A stretch of 64,000 nucleotides of DNA from Edaphobacter modestus (GCF_004217555.1 NZ_SHKW01000001.1:1-64000); one strand, 5' to 3'. Shown: positions 1 to 9,863, counted from the first letter of the stretch. The notes: generated by a model from the sequence alone, not told the origin. Program-made: numbers and translations.

Positions 1-1430
1 GCGGGACCCGCCAGTTGATCTGCCCGCAATGCTTTGTCAAAGCTCTCGATGGAGACCCTATCAGTTTCCTCCTCCATGAGCATCCACAGTTCCAGATCAT
101 TCCCAACGTAATAGTCGGTCATCGAGAGGGAGATGTGCTTAAAGTGTTCCTTTAGAGCGAGCAAATTCGTTGTATCGTATCTGACGACGTATCTTGCAAA
201 CGTGCGTCGAAACATGTGCGGATGGATGTGATAAGTCTGCCCGCGTGAGTTCTTCAGACCGAGCATCGTTACATAGAGTCTCAATCTCCGGAGGATCGTG
301 GGCTGTAACAATGGAGCGGAGGTTCGATACCGCCCATAGGTCGATGGTATCGGCAGCCATAAATATGGGGTCCTCGCGTGCCGGCGCACGTTGCTTCCCA
401 ACCGCTCCAACACTTGGACCGCCTTGGCGCAAACGGGTCCTCCCAGCCACTTGGCCTCACGGCCGTCGGGGACGCCTTGCATTTTGAAAACGCGACTGTG
501 CAGCCACACCAAGGACGGCTGCTCCGGGTGGGTTTCTGTTTGACAGCAGCCCTCTCGCATGGAGAGCAACTCACTGAGGCGCATGCCGGTGGCGAACGCG
601 ATCAACACAAAGCATGCAGTCTGGAGATAAGACAGCTCCGTACTCAACTGCCGTAGGGAACGCACACCCTTTTCGAGTCGGGTGCCAGCAAGTTGATATG
701 TTTCCAGTGTCTGCTGACGTAAGCAGCGCGTACCAAGATGTTGAACCTGAGCGGAACCGCGGTGTATCCCGAAAGCTTCAACTCGTTCCGACATCTCCAG
801 CAGGTAGGGGGCGTATTGCTCAACGTACTGAAGCGATGCACGCACCAATGGTCCGAGGATCTCCTCGGGAATGATCTCAGTCTTGCTTCCAAACGAACGG
901 GGATCTTTTCCAGCGACCTTAGCGGCGGCCTCGCCCAGTAACGGGTCAATCGTCAACCCATCCGTCATTACGCCCCTGTATTGATGGAGTTTCTGCATCA
1001 GCTGAATACTTCTGTATCTTCCCGCTCTGCTGGTATCGGAAGACATAAGGTTTTGAATGTAGTCCTCACAATGGTGGGGCAATACGTCCTTGAACCGAAG
1101 GATCGGATTGGAATAACTCGTCAGATAAACGATGAACCGCTTCAAGGGCTTAAACAAGTTCCGTAGAGTTGCAGGTGCAAGAGCTGGCCCGTCGACCGGA
1201 TGCCAGCGCACGGCGTAGATGAATTGCTTCGATGCCATCAGAAGAGATCGGAATTGCGCATCCGTGAATAGGCCTCCGCCCGGCATTTTGAAAGACCAAA
1301 ATATCCGTTTATCGTGGCCACCAGCAGCAGGATTTCGGTTCTCATTCGAAAAATCCCATATGTGATCGGAGAACCGTGAGTTCAAGGACACTTGGCGGTT
1401 GTCAACCCGCAGGCCGCGTGGTCGCGCCAT
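1..1430 (-). CDS. Tyrosine recombinase, third of a tandem trio (3' end cut by window edge)
   Basis: Read directly on the minus strand from an ATG at 1430; about 476 codons are visible and the frame stays open to position 1. The C-terminal catalytic signature of tyrosine recombinases is present: an Arg in ATGMRLSELL, HMFRRTFARYV supplying the His-x-x-Arg box, and a terminal Tyr in HISLSMTDYYVG. The N-terminal half has the basic, SAM-like look of the core-binding domain. It begins 38 bases after the stop of the second recombinase and is on the same strand, so the three are probably co-transcribed. By family knowledge such trios (Tn554 TnpABC, RIT elements) act together to move one element. The exact stop lies outside the window. 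Confident of family, less so of element type. Confidence 0.85.
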   Translation of the reverse strand, partial: MARPRGLRVDNRQVSLNSRFSDHIWDFSNENRNPAAGGHDKRIFWSFKMPGGGLFTDAQFRSLLMASKQFIYAVRWHPVDGPALAPATLRNLFKPLKRFIVYLTSYSNPILRFKDVLPHHCEDYIQNLMSSDTSRAGRYRSIQLMQKLHQYRGVMTDGLTIDPLLGEAAAKVAGKDPRSFGSKTEIIPEEILGPLVRASLQYVEQYAPYLLEMSERVEAFGIHRGSAQVQHLGTRCLRQQTLETYQLAGTRLEKGVRSLRQLSTELSYLQTACFVLIAFATGMRLSELLSMREGCCQTETHPEQPSLVWLHSRVFKMQGVPDGREAKWLGGPVCAKAVQVLERLGSNVRRHARTPYLWLPIPSTYGRYRTSAPLLQPTILRRLRLYVTMLGLKNSRGQTYHIHPHMFRRTFARYVVRYDTTNLLALKEHFKHISLSMTDYYVGNDLELWMLMEEETDRVSIESFDKALRADQLAGP

Positions 1431-1468
1431 CCATGCCGCCGTGGCCGGCAGCCGGTTGGAGCTACGGC

Positions 1469-3112
1469 TCACCGCAGCACTCCCTTTGCTATGACAAGCG
1501 CGCCGTCTTCGAGTTCTTTCGCCTGTCGCATAGCCGCTTCTACCTGCTCCGGGCGAAACGCTGAGATGATGTTGTCGTTGAGGATTCGCACGCTATCTCC
1601 GTAAACTTCATCCCAGTCTTCCGGCTTCATTTCTGATCGCAAATGCAGGAATCGATTGCGAGTCGCAATGACCCAGGGTAGGTCCTCGAGAAACCATAGA
1701 CCATTCGGGCAGCTGAAGCATGCATGAAACGATGTACATAATTGCCCTTTCCGCTCGCCGATCTGTGGCGAATCGTATGGGTTGCGGCACGTCCCGCAAC
1801 CAGTGTCAAAGCGACCTTCGACAATTTGTGCAGCCTGTGGCTTAGGTAAATTCAACCGCTTGATGCCAACCTTTCGTGTCTCCGGGATAACGGTGACGCG
1901 TTCAACCATGCGCTCCTGCGCCTTCTGAATCACACGGGCATTGAATTGTTCGCTGATCTGATTGAGCACGTACCTTATGGTCGTGGAGAAGTGCGCGTGC
2001 TGAAGAAACTGGCGGACCTTTCCCAAATTGCCACCCGTTTGGAGATAGAGCAGCGTGGCTGCGGAGGGACGAATGTTGGACAAGTTGAAATGTGGCAACT
2101 GGTGTCGATCACGGAACTCCTTCACTCGCCGAGAAGACAGCCGTGGCGCTGTATAGGACGAAATGAGCCGGTGTTTGAGCAGCGTATTCTCACTGAAATA
2201 GAGAAAGAGCTTTTTGTTTGCAGGAGTATCTGTTTTCAGTGCAAGCGGCTCCGTATATTGGCGCACAAACTGGATCAGTTCCACAACCCCCATCTGTTTG
2301 CGTCGATCGACACGATGAAGCTGCTTCTGCTGTCTCCCAGCCCGTGGTTTGTCCCACACGCAATAGAAATATTCTTCATCAATCTCATGCGGCACAATGC
2401 AATCTCGCTCCAGCCTGTACAGTGCGTCGGAGTTAATGCCTGAACGGGCGGCAATGAGGATCATGAACGGTATGAGCTGCTGGGCACTCGTGGGCACGTC
2501 ACCGGGCTCGTAGCCTTGTCGGATGGCAATAATCTGCTTTGTAGCCGCGGCCAGTATCTTCTTAAATGTGGCCGGTGACAGCGCCTTGGAAGTTGGCCGT
2601 TCGTTTCCTACGCCGGGAAATACATTGCTCGGGGTGGAAAAGCCCGGATCAAACTCCGTTGGGTAAAGCCGCTTAGCCTGACGCAGTAACCAACAGCACA
2701 TCGAGAGAGATTGTGCGGCTGATTTCCTTTTAAGCCGGCGTTTGACCAGAAGCCAGATCGCCATCTCCTTTAGAACATCCTGATGTAACTGCCGAGCGGA
2801 TCGCACGTCGGCTTGAGTCTTCTTGCGATAGTCCAGGAAGCGACTGAAGAGCCGGAGGTGGTGCGCGTGAGCGGTCAGCGTGGCTTTCGGTTGGCCCTCT
2901 TGATGCACAATCCAGAAGGCATTCGCCAGCACACGCGCTAGCCGAGGGCGTGACGACAAGAACGTGAGCCTTATGGTGAAAGGTTTTTCTCCCGACCTCT
3001 GGAAGGTCTGCTCAAGAGGTACGTTACCGGTTCGGATCTGGGCAAGGTCATGCTTCTGAATCTGCTCTTCATCGATGAGTTCCCAGCGTCGACCTGCCCC
3101 GCTCTTTCGCAT
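1469..3112 (-). CDS. Tyrosine recombinase with Cys cluster, second of trio (TnpB-like)
   Basis: 547 residues. The core of a tyrosine recombinase is recognisable: ARSGINSDALYRLERD carries the first Arg, HFNLSNIRPSAATL replaces the usual HxLRH box but keeps the second Arg, and QHAHFSTTIRYVLNQ supplies His and the nucleophile Tyr. After the catalytic domain comes a Cys-rich stretch (CGTCRNPYDSP, then QLCTSFHACFSCPNG) that looks like a zinc-binding knuckle, as in long TnpB-like recombinases of Tn554-type elements. Its ATG at 3112 lies only 3 bases after the stop of the upstream recombinase, which indicates translational coupling. The weak HxLRH box may mean a specialised rather than fully autonomous catalyst (inference). 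Confidence 0.85.
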   Translation of the reverse strand: MRKSGAGRRWELIDEEQIQKHDLAQIRTGNVPLEQTFQRSGEKPFTIRLTFLSSRPRLARVLANAFWIVHQEGQPKATLTAHAHHLRLFSRFLDYRKKTQADVRSARQLHQDVLKEMAIWLLVKRRLKRKSAAQSLSMCCWLLRQAKRLYPTEFDPGFSTPSNVFPGVGNERPTSKALSPATFKKILAAATKQIIAIRQGYEPGDVPTSAQQLIPFMILIAARSGINSDALYRLERDCIVPHEIDEEYFYCVWDKPRAGRQQKQLHRVDRRKQMGVVELIQFVRQYTEPLALKTDTPANKKLFLYFSENTLLKHRLISSYTAPRLSSRRVKEFRDRHQLPHFNLSNIRPSAATLLYLQTGGNLGKVRQFLQHAHFSTTIRYVLNQISEQFNARVIQKAQERMVERVTVIPETRKVGIKRLNLPKPQAAQIVEGRFDTGCGTCRNPYDSPQIGERKGQLCTSFHACFSCPNGLWFLEDLPWVIATRNRFLHLRSEMKPEDWDEVYGDSVRILNDNIISAFRPEQVEAAMRQAKELEDGALVIAKGVLR

Positions 3113-3115
3113 AGA

Positions 3116-4243
3116 TCAGTCTTCCAATAACCGCTCAACGAAGCTGTTGTGTTCAGTGACCAAATCGCTCCTCATACGCTCGGTCACGTGGAGGTACCGC
3201 TCAGTAGTTGCCATGCTTGCGTGCCCCAGTTCCATCTGAAGCGTCTTCAAAGGATTCGGCGCGCCGATGTCCTGAAGGTATGCGAGTCGCTCGACTGCGT
3301 AGGCATGGCGAAGTAGGTGTGGCCAGATATGCATACCGGTTCGTTTGCAGTTGGTCGAGAACACGCGATTGATTGCTGGCGTTTGAAGCGGTTTCCCTTT
3401 TCGTCCGAGAAAGACAGTGCCGGAATGCTTAACGCCGCGTGCGCACTGCCGACGTTCCATATGGATGTATCTGGCAATAGACCGCAGCAGACGCACGGGG
3501 AACAAGACCAGTCTCCACTTCTGTCCTTTGCCGAGGATCTTGACAGCGACAGTGCCTCTGTCTATCGAGGCAGGATCCTTAGGGAGTGCTTTTAAAGGCA
3601 GTGCGCACACTTCCGCGGAACGCATACCGGTAAGCCAAAGCACCTCTGCGATTAGTCGGTCTCGCCAGATACGAAAGCTCTTTATGAACTGCCGCACCTC
3701 TCGGCGCGGTGGGATCTGTGGCTCCGCCATCCGTTCTCTCAACCTCAAGTCACCTCCCGCAATCTGACCGGCATTCGGCTTGGCGCGTGGCTTAAACTCG
3801 CTGAAGTTCCGGTAAGGAATTCGACCGGTTCCCAATTCAAATGGAAGTGCGTTGATCCAACCTTGCTTCTGGGCGAACTGGTAGAACTGACAGATTACTG
3901 ACAGTTTGTGATTGATTGTGCTGCGTTTGAGCGGACGACCTGTTTGAAAACTTGCCTCCGAGGCGAGAATATTTCGATAGGTTGCGATGTTCAGTTCAGT
4001 GACATTGCGCCATCCAAGACCGACGTTCTGACAGAAGCTCAACCAATCGGCCAACTGATATGCGTAGCTCCGCCATGTTTTCGGGGATCTGGTCGTGCCA
4101 CTGACGATGCTCATCCTTGTCAGAAAGGCATTCGGCTCCAATTCCCATCGCATCTCTGAATCGAGCAGAAAAGGCCGCCCATCTTCATCAAAGAATAGAT
4201 GCATATGAACCTCAGACGAAGTTGATCTGATTTTGCATGACAC
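3116..4243 (-). CDS. Tyrosine recombinase, first of trio (TnpA/RitA-like)
   Basis: 375 residues. All catalytic boxes are visible: TGMRSAEVCAL (Arg I), GKGQKWR (Lys), HLLRHAYA (His-Leu-x-Arg) and LGHASMATTERYLHVT (His and Tyr). The N-terminal part (SPKTWRSYAYQLADWLSFC) is a typical core-binding domain. An alternative start, MHLFFDEDGRPF at 4204, may be the real one because the first 13 residues look random. It is the promoter-proximal gene of the trio and is followed by the second recombinase after 3 bases. A strong GC-rich hairpin lies 75 bases upstream of the start. Confidence 0.88.
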   Translation of the reverse strand: MSCKIRSTSSEVHMHLFFDEDGRPFLLDSEMRWELEPNAFLTRMSIVSGTTRSPKTWRSYAYQLADWLSFCQNVGLGWRNVTELNIATYRNILASEASFQTGRPLKRSTINHKLSVICQFYQFAQKQGWINALPFELGTGRIPYRNFSEFKPRAKPNAGQIAGGDLRLRERMAEPQIPPRREVRQFIKSFRIWRDRLIAEVLWLTGMRSAEVCALPLKALPKDPASIDRGTVAVKILGKGQKWRLVLFPVRLLRSIARYIHMERRQCARGVKHSGTVFLGRKGKPLQTPAINRVFSTNCKRTGMHIWPHLLRHAYAVERLAYLQDIGAPNPLKTLQMELGHASMATTERYLHVTERMRSDLVTEHNSFVERLLED

Positions 4244-4318
4244 TCACTAGAGTGTGAGAAGATCCCGCCTTTGAATAAGAAATTGCAGAGAAAAAAGCAA
4301 AGTCTAATACATTGCTGG

Positions 4319-4353
4319 GCAGGGGAAGGGGGAAACAGCCCCCCTTCCCCTGC
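4319..4353. other. Strong perfect 14-bp hairpin beside the recombinase trio
   Basis: Two perfect 14-bp arms, GCAGGGGAAGGGGG (4319-4332) and CCCCCTTCCCCTGC (4340-4353), enclose a 7-base loop AAACAGC. No T-run follows on the plus strand. It sits upstream of the first recombinase, so it may be an element terminus, a recombinase binding site or a transcription barrier rather than an ordinary terminator (inference). Confidence 0.6.
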
Positions 4354-4974
4354 ACCCCATCCCCCGAAACTACTAGGGCAGAATGGAGTCATGCATACGA
4401 CGGGAATAGCTTAGATAACGTCAGGAGCCTTTCATTAACAACGTACTGGCGACCAGCGCTCTGGCTATGCTCACCCGACTGCTTCGATACGGTACGCTCG
4501 ATCATCATGGCGCGTTCTACAACGCCGCCACTGGCCGGGCAGTGCCCCTGCCGATAGATCGCGATGTATGGGAAAAGCAGGCACGCCGTCGACGCAGGTT
4601 GAGGACGGGGTGATTTTCGCTCGATGTTGCTGTTCTTCAAACTGATCAAGAGGCATGACGCCCGCAGTCGTGCATGAGAAAGACTGCTTTGTGCCCGCCT
4701 CGTTTGAGGATCAATGTAACGTGAGACAAGGCTTGTAGGCCCCCGCCTGACCTGCAGAAAGCAAGGTCTCGTGATCGCCCTTGTCTCAGATCTTTCGCCT
4801 ACATGCTAATCGCTCGCTGGTATTGGGAAACGCTTACCGGTTAGTTTAGTTTTTGGGCGCTTCTAGTTCACTTCTCTCAACTTCATTCCCAACACATTCC
4901 GGCATCCCTAGCCGGGCCCTGGCTTGCCACTCGGCAGGCCTTTTCTTAGTCGTCAAACCACAAGGAGAACCTCA
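4354..4974. other. Intergenic stretch with no recognised gene
   Basis: About 620 bases between the recombinase trio and the DUF932 gene. Short open frames exist on both strands, but none has a ribosome binding site or a recognisable motif. It may hold the end of the trio element. I saw no tRNA and no clear inverted repeat apart from the hairpin at 4319-4353. Confidence 0.4.
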
Positions 4975-6074
4975 ATGCTCTTGACCATGGAGTCGAAAAC
5001 CGCCGCCCACCACAAGCTCGAAGCTTTAATTGCGAAAGGGAGAGCCACTGCTAGCAACGTGGTAGATCACGTCATGAACAACCAGCCGAACGACCGCCTC
5101 GCGCGTGGTGTTGACTTCGAGTTCCAGGCGGATGCAGATTCGACTACGATCAAAGTCGCCTACCCTGACACTGGCTCCGCGGACGGCAAGCTGGTGCAGA
5201 CGCTCCACCGCAATGCGCTCACCCAGATGGCGCACACGACCGATCTGCCGATTAAGTTCATCGACGGCTTGCAGAATACGGCATCACCGTGGGGCAGGGA
5301 ACTCCTTGCCCACAACCTCAATACGGTCTTCCGCAACCGGCTGCCCAAGAACCGCTACCTGCTGCGTTCGCTTGGGCCGGAGCTTCGAGGCTTCCTCTCG
5401 GATCGCTACAGTCGTCTGGACTCTCGGCCGATCATCGAGGCGTTCGCAACCGCAGTACAGCGGAAAGGGGCCCTTGCCTACGATGGCTATGTCACAGACC
5501 CCAAAGTGGCGATCCAGGCGATCATGCCGGAAGTGTACGAGCCAATTCCAGGAGAACTGGTCGCTACGGACTGAGCCTCGAGAACTCGGATTTCGGTAAC
5601 GGCGCCCTGTCCGTCCGAGCGTACCTTCTCCGTATATGGTGCACGAATCTGGCGATCACGCAGGAAGAGATGCGACAGGTCCACCTCGGCAAGCGGCTCG
5701 ACGACTCCGTCCTTTACTCTCGCCGCACGTATGAGCTGGATGCTCGTGCGACTGTGAGTGCTTTGAAGGATGTCATCGAAGGCCAGCTTGACGCTGAATC
5801 TTTGAAGCGTCGTATGGAGGCTGTCAGGCATGCCAACGAACAGGCGGTTGATCCAAGGTCGGCGAAGGAGACCTTCAGGAAGCTGTTGCAGAAGGGGGAA
5901 TCAGAGGCTGCCGCGCAGGCGTTCGACTCGACAGACACCTATAACCTGCCTGCCGGCAACACGAATTGGCGTCTTTCGAATGCCATCTCGTGGATTGCGG
6001 GGCAAACGAAAGACGCCGAGCGCAAGCTCGATTTGATGAAGATCGCAGGAGACGTCTTGCCCAAAGCCGCATGA
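4975..6074 (+). pseudogene. DUF932 family protein, single-base frameshift
   Basis: Starts at ATG 4975 with AAGGAG at 4961-4966. The first frame (MLLTMESKTAAHHKLEAL...) runs to a stop at about 5574. The homologous continuation (YGLSLENSDFGNGALSVRA, LLRIWCTNLA, then a helical C-terminus ending VLPKAA) is in another frame up to 6074. Joining the two gives a normal-length DUF932 protein if one T is restored at about 5566 (GTCGCTACGG should read GTCGCTTACGG for Val-Ala-Tyr-Gly). DUF932 proteins are common cargo of plasmids, phages and integrative elements; their function is unknown. The lesion could be real or a sequencing error. A stem-loop follows the stop. Confidence 0.75.
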
Positions 6075-6080
6075 TCCGGA

Positions 6081-6102
6081 CTGGGGTGTCGCAGCACCCC
6101 AG
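6081..6102 (+). terminator. Stem-loop after the DUF932 gene
   Basis: CTGGGGTG (6081-6088) pairs perfectly with CACCCCAG (6095-6102) around a 6-base loop, 7 bases after the DUF932 stop. The T-run is weak (TGGCTTTCGTC), so this is a probable but not strong terminator. Confidence 0.5.
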
Positions 6103-6459
6103 TGGCTTTCGTCGGATTATTTCTCGTATAGCGGTGTCCGGTCCTGACAACGAGAGAATCGGCGGCGGCCTCCCCGAGGACTCAAGATCTACTTCGCCGC
6201 CGGTATCGGTGTGTTCTTGGTGGCGGTGCATATCTCGATGCACCTCACCAGCCATAGTGTTAACTACGGTCACTGACCCTCAGGGCCGTGGCGCACCGGG
6301 GAGCATTGTCCAACGAGGTCATTGCGGCCCGGCTGGATACCCTACGCCAAACCATCAGTAAGTGGGCGCAAGAGCTTTTCGAGTGGCGCGTTTGGTTACA
6401 AAAAGAATTCTTTCAGATCAAAGCCACCCACTGTACATAAGCTGCATTAGCGGACAGAC

Positions 6460-6570
6460 TCAGGCTGCCTCCTTCTCCAATCCCTCGGTCTGAAGAAGTT
6501 CTGCAACACGGACCTTGATCTCATCGCGCACGGCCCGAACCTCATCCATGTGACGGCCTTTGGGATCGGG
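6460..6570 (-). pseudogene. C-terminal remnant of an ArsC-type arsenate reductase
   Basis: On the minus strand, 6570 down to the stop at 6460-6462 reads PDPKGRHMDEVRAVRDEI followed by KVRVAELLQ. This matches the C-terminal helix of low-molecular-weight phosphatase-like arsenate reductases, which have a PDPKG motif followed by EVRxxRDEI. The frame is preceded by a stop codon, so only about 36 residues survive, without the catalytic Cys. It marks a deletion scar next to the mobile region. Confidence 0.6.
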
Positions 6571-6600
6571 TAAACTCGGTTAAGGCTGTTCTAGGATCTG

Positions 6601-6618
6601 CGAAAATCGCGATTTTCG
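6601..6618. promoter_or_regulatory. Perfect 18-bp palindrome, candidate activator site
   Basis: CGAAAATCGCGATTTTCG is its own reverse complement. It lies about 195 bp upstream of the sigma-54 promoter at 6813. Its right half plus flank (TCGCGATTTTCGAAAATTC) is nearly repeated at 37124 upstream of another sigma-54 promoter. Upstream palindromes are the expected binding sites of sigma-54 activators; the assignment is inference. Confidence 0.55.
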
Positions 6619-6728
6619 AAAATTCCATTCCAGCTTTTCTCCTCATTCCGTTTCCAACGCCACTGGGTTCCCCAGAAGTTTTCATTGCACGCCTTGGTGG
6701 GTGTTTGTGGTTGCTGCATAAGACAGAA

Positions 6729-6759
6729 CGCGAAAATCAGAAATATCGCTAATTTCGCG
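6729..6759. promoter_or_regulatory. Imperfect inverted repeat upstream of sigma-54 promoter
   Basis: CGCGAAA at 6729 and TTTCGCG ending at 6759 form an interrupted inverted repeat of the same GCGAAAAT type as the palindrome at 6601. It ends 54 bp upstream of the -24 element at 6813, a spacing similar to that of the related site at 37.12 kb relative to its promoter. Confidence 0.45.
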
Positions 6760-6812
6760 GAAATGGCCGTTAGGCCCCATACCCTTTCCATCTTTTTCAA
6801 TTACTTGCCGAA

Positions 6813-6828
6813 TGGACTGAAGTTTGCA
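6813..6828 (+). promoter_or_regulatory. Sigma-54 type -24/-12 promoter
   Basis: TGGACTGAAGTTTGCA has the obligatory GG and GC dinucleotides at the correct 10-base spacing (consensus TGGCACG-N4-TTGCW). The bases before it (TTTTTCAATTACTTGCCGAA) align with those before the stronger promoter at 37198. It drives the gene at 6957. Confidence 0.6.
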
Positions 6829-6956
6829 AAGGGAGGAGAGTAAGCCTGCTGAGCAAAGCCTAGTACCGGTTCAGAGGGTAAACCTAAACATCTCTCAGCC
6901 CAGGAGGAGGCCGGGCTGCTGACAATGCATCAGTCTCAGGCGTAGGCCATGGAGTG

Positions 6957-7550
6957 ATGGAGCAGCGTATGCTTCTTGATGACTACTTACCCGAGTTCGA
7001 CGTGCGAACGACCTATGCCACCCGCATCGCTGCGTCTCCTGAGAGGGTGTATGCAAGCCTGTGGACCGCTAGCTTCGACCATTGGGGGGTAACGCGGGTA
7101 CTTTATGCAGTACGCATGCTCCCATCGTTTCCGTCGCGACCGCATGAGACATGGCGCCGCTTCCGTGACGAGCTGTTTCGGCAGCGCTTTAGTCTCGACG
7201 AGATGCTCTCAAAAGGCTTCGCTCTACTTGGGGAGCGCCCGGGCGAAGAACTCGTGCTTGGCACAATTGGTCGCTTTTGGCGTGCCCATGGAGAACTGTG
7301 CGCGACCAGCCCAGTTCAATTCCGTGCACCCGCCCCTTCGGGAACCGCGAAGGCGGCATGGAACTTCGAAGTGGGTATACGGGCGGACGGCGCCACAGAG
7401 TTGAGGACCGAGACTCGAGTATTGTGCGCAGATGTCGCGACAAGACGACAATTTCGCTCGTACTGGATGCTGATCAGACCATTCAGTGGCCTGATCCGGC
7501 AGGAGATGCTGGCCGCGGTCAGAAGCGCAGCGGAATCGGGTCATAATTGA
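6957..7550 (+). CDS. SRPBCC-like hypothetical protein
   Basis: 197 residues from ATG 6957; a GTG at 6954 is also possible and no strong ribosome binding site decides it. The opening (DVRTTYATRIAASPERVYASL) resembles the first strand and helix of START/SRPBCC proteins, which bind hydrophobic ligands. The C-terminal helix (RSYWMLIRPFSGLIRQEML) also fits that fold, including an FSGLIR segment often seen in polyketide-cyclase-like members. It has no signal peptide and no membrane segment. It is the only gene after the sigma-54 promoter at 6813, so it is probably controlled by a sigma-54 activator. The specific function is unknown. Confidence 0.7.
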   Translation: MEQRMLLDDYLPEFDVRTTYATRIAASPERVYASLWTASFDHWGVTRVLYAVRMLPSFPSRPHETWRRFRDELFRQRFSLDEMLSKGFALLGERPGEELVLGTIGRFWRAHGELCATSPVQFRAPAPSGTAKAAWNFEVGIRADGATELRTETRVLCADVATRRQFRSYWMLIRPFSGLIRQEMLAAVRSAAESGHN

Positions 7551-8279
<729 letters not shown>

Positions 8280-8292
8280 AAGAATCAATCAC

Positions 8293-9552
8293 TTACAGCG
8301 TTCTCCTCTCTCGGCTTCGCCGAATTGCTGTGATGCCTCTCAAGTTCCTCCCTGCTACACCCATATTTTCAACCGATGCCGTCCAGCCTTCGAGCACTGC
8401 AGCCGTGCGTGAGTTCACAGCTCGCAGAACGCTCTGCTCAATCGTCTGGACATATACGTCACCGGTTGTCGTGATGCTGGCATGCCGCAGTATGCCCTGA
8501 GTGTCTTTCAAGGTTCCATGTTTCTGCATATCCGTACCCAACGTCCTTCGCATCACCTGAAAGGTGACGAGGTGGTCAGGGATTCCCAACTTACGGGCGA
8601 TCGGACGCACGCTCCATGTCAGGAAGTTCTTTCCCCAGCGGGGTACTGCCTGCCCTTTCCGTTTTCCACGTCCGAACGTGGGGAACATCAGGGCATCAGG
8701 GGAGGAGTCAGCGCAAAGCCGTCGCCAGTTCTCGATGACTGGACGAACCAACTCCGGTACCGGGATTGGCGCTTTACTCTGCTTTGTCTTGAATCTACCC
8801 ACGTAGAGCTTGCCTTCGTAGGCGGTACCATGTGGCATCAGCGACTCGCCATTCCATGATTTCCATTGCATTCCCATCACTTCGCTGGCGCGCGGCCCGC
8901 AGAATATACCGACGCACAGCAGGCAGAGATCATGCACATCATTGATCGCTCCAAGCAGCGAGAGAATTTGCTCTCTCGTCATGACTGGCCTCTCAACCGA
9001 CTTGGTCTGTGGCTTAGTCACGTCTTCTCCGGGATCCTCGCTAAGATATTTCTGCTTCTTTGCAAGTCGAGTAATTGCGCGGATGTTCGTGAAGCAGTGA
9101 CTAACCACGGCCTCTGAATAGTCCTTCGCTGCCAACTGATTTAGCCAAATCTGGATCCCGAAGGCGTCCAGCTTTCGAAGTGGCAGGTCTCCAAAATGCG
9201 AGATGAGGTAGTGTCCGAGCTCATACGTATTCGACTTCTTATAAGCAGGACTCCATGTACCTTCTCGCATCGGGATGAATCGCTGATTTACAAACCAGCG
9301 AAAGGTCACTGACTCGTCGGGCGGAAGTGTAGGCACACTGCCGGTTCCCCCGCTCTCCTTGACGATGATCTCTTGCAACATCTGCTGGGCCTTCCATTTG
9401 GGTGTATTGGCCTTTGGGCAGATCGAAACGTTGCGGTGACTACGAACCTCCTTTCCGTCGTGATTCTTTTGGTACACCACATACTTGCCGTACCACATCT
9501 TCACCTTCTGCCCCGAAAGGTAGACGGTGCCCTTCTGATACTTCATTGCCAT
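8293..9552 (-). CDS. int: Phage-type tyrosine integrase
   Basis: 419 residues. An N-terminal Arm-type DNA-binding region (KGTVYLSGQKVKMWYGKYVVY) is followed by a core-binding domain and a C-terminal catalytic domain. Visible catalytic residues are Arg in GIFCGPRASEVMGM, Arg in FQVMRRTLGTDM, His in ILRHASITTT and Tyr in GDVYVQ. The His of the HxxR box is replaced by Gln, as in some acidobacterial relatives (impression, not checked). Its stop lies against the tRNA-Asn 3' fragment, and an excisionase-like gene lies 56 bases upstream, which is the standard int-xis end of an integrated island. Confidence 0.9.
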   Translation of the reverse strand: MAMKYQKGTVYLSGQKVKMWYGKYVVYQKNHDGKEVRSHRNVSICPKANTPKWKAQQMLQEIIVKESGGTGSVPTLPPDESVTFRWFVNQRFIPMREGTWSPAYKKSNTYELGHYLISHFGDLPLRKLDAFGIQIWLNQLAAKDYSEAVVSHCFTNIRAITRLAKKQKYLSEDPGEDVTKPQTKSVERPVMTREQILSLLGAINDVHDLCLLCVGIFCGPRASEVMGMQWKSWNGESLMPHGTAYEGKLYVGRFKTKQSKAPIPVPELVRPVIENWRRLCADSSPDALMFPTFGRGKRKGQAVPRWGKNFLTWSVRPIARKLGIPDHLVTFQVMRRTLGTDMQKHGTLKDTQGILRHASITTTGDVYVQTIEQSVLRAVNSRTAAVLEGWTASVENMGVAGRNLRGITAIRRSRERRTL

Positions 9553-9608
9553 GCTTGTTCTCCGTTTCTAACTCTGTTTCTGGTCGTGGAGAACTTCTTT
9601 TGATACCC

Positions 9609-9863
9609 CTATCGGGGTGGATGCGAAGGTGGGTCTGTAGAAAGACCCGCCATGAAGGCCTTTACATCGCCCCATATGTAACGTACGAGCGGACCCAGCT
9701 TGATCGCACGGATCTTCGGTGAACGTCGGGTTGTATGGTCCCGCACCCAGCGCTCGGAGACGCGAAGTATGGCTGCAACTTCGCGCGCGGTAAGAAGGTA
9801 GTCATCGTGATAGTCCGGTGGGCCCGAACTTGCGTCTTGCAGGTGCCTGTTGTTCTTCAACAT
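9609..9863 (-). CDS. Excisionase-like helix-turn-helix protein
   Basis: 84 residues. The central part (YLLTAREVAAILRVSERWVRDH followed by IRAIKLGPLVRYIWGDVKAF) is the MerR-like winged helix of AlpA/Xis-type excisionase family proteins: a helix-turn-helix, then the basic wing with a conserved Arg-Tyr. It is encoded directly upstream of the integrase on the same strand. Likely role: directionality factor bending att DNA and/or controlling int expression. The first residues up to about 20 are unordered, so a later start is possible. Confidence 0.8.
   Translation of the reverse strand: MLKNNRHLQDASSGPPDYHDDYLLTAREVAAILRVSERWVRDHTTRRSPKIRAIKLGPLVRYIWGDVKAFMAGLSTDPPSHPPR

Noticed and set aside
4389..4649. 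86-codon minus-strand frame next to the recombinase trio
   Set aside because: No ribosome site or known domain; could be element-end DNA, but not supportable as a gene.
5966..6361. Plus-strand frame overlapping the DUF932 end
   Set aside because: Overlaps the supported DUF932 C-terminus in another frame and crosses the stem-loop; no motif.
6591..6800. 69-codon minus-strand frame
   Set aside because: Lies over the palindromes upstream of the sigma-54 promoter; no ribosome site and no recognised family.
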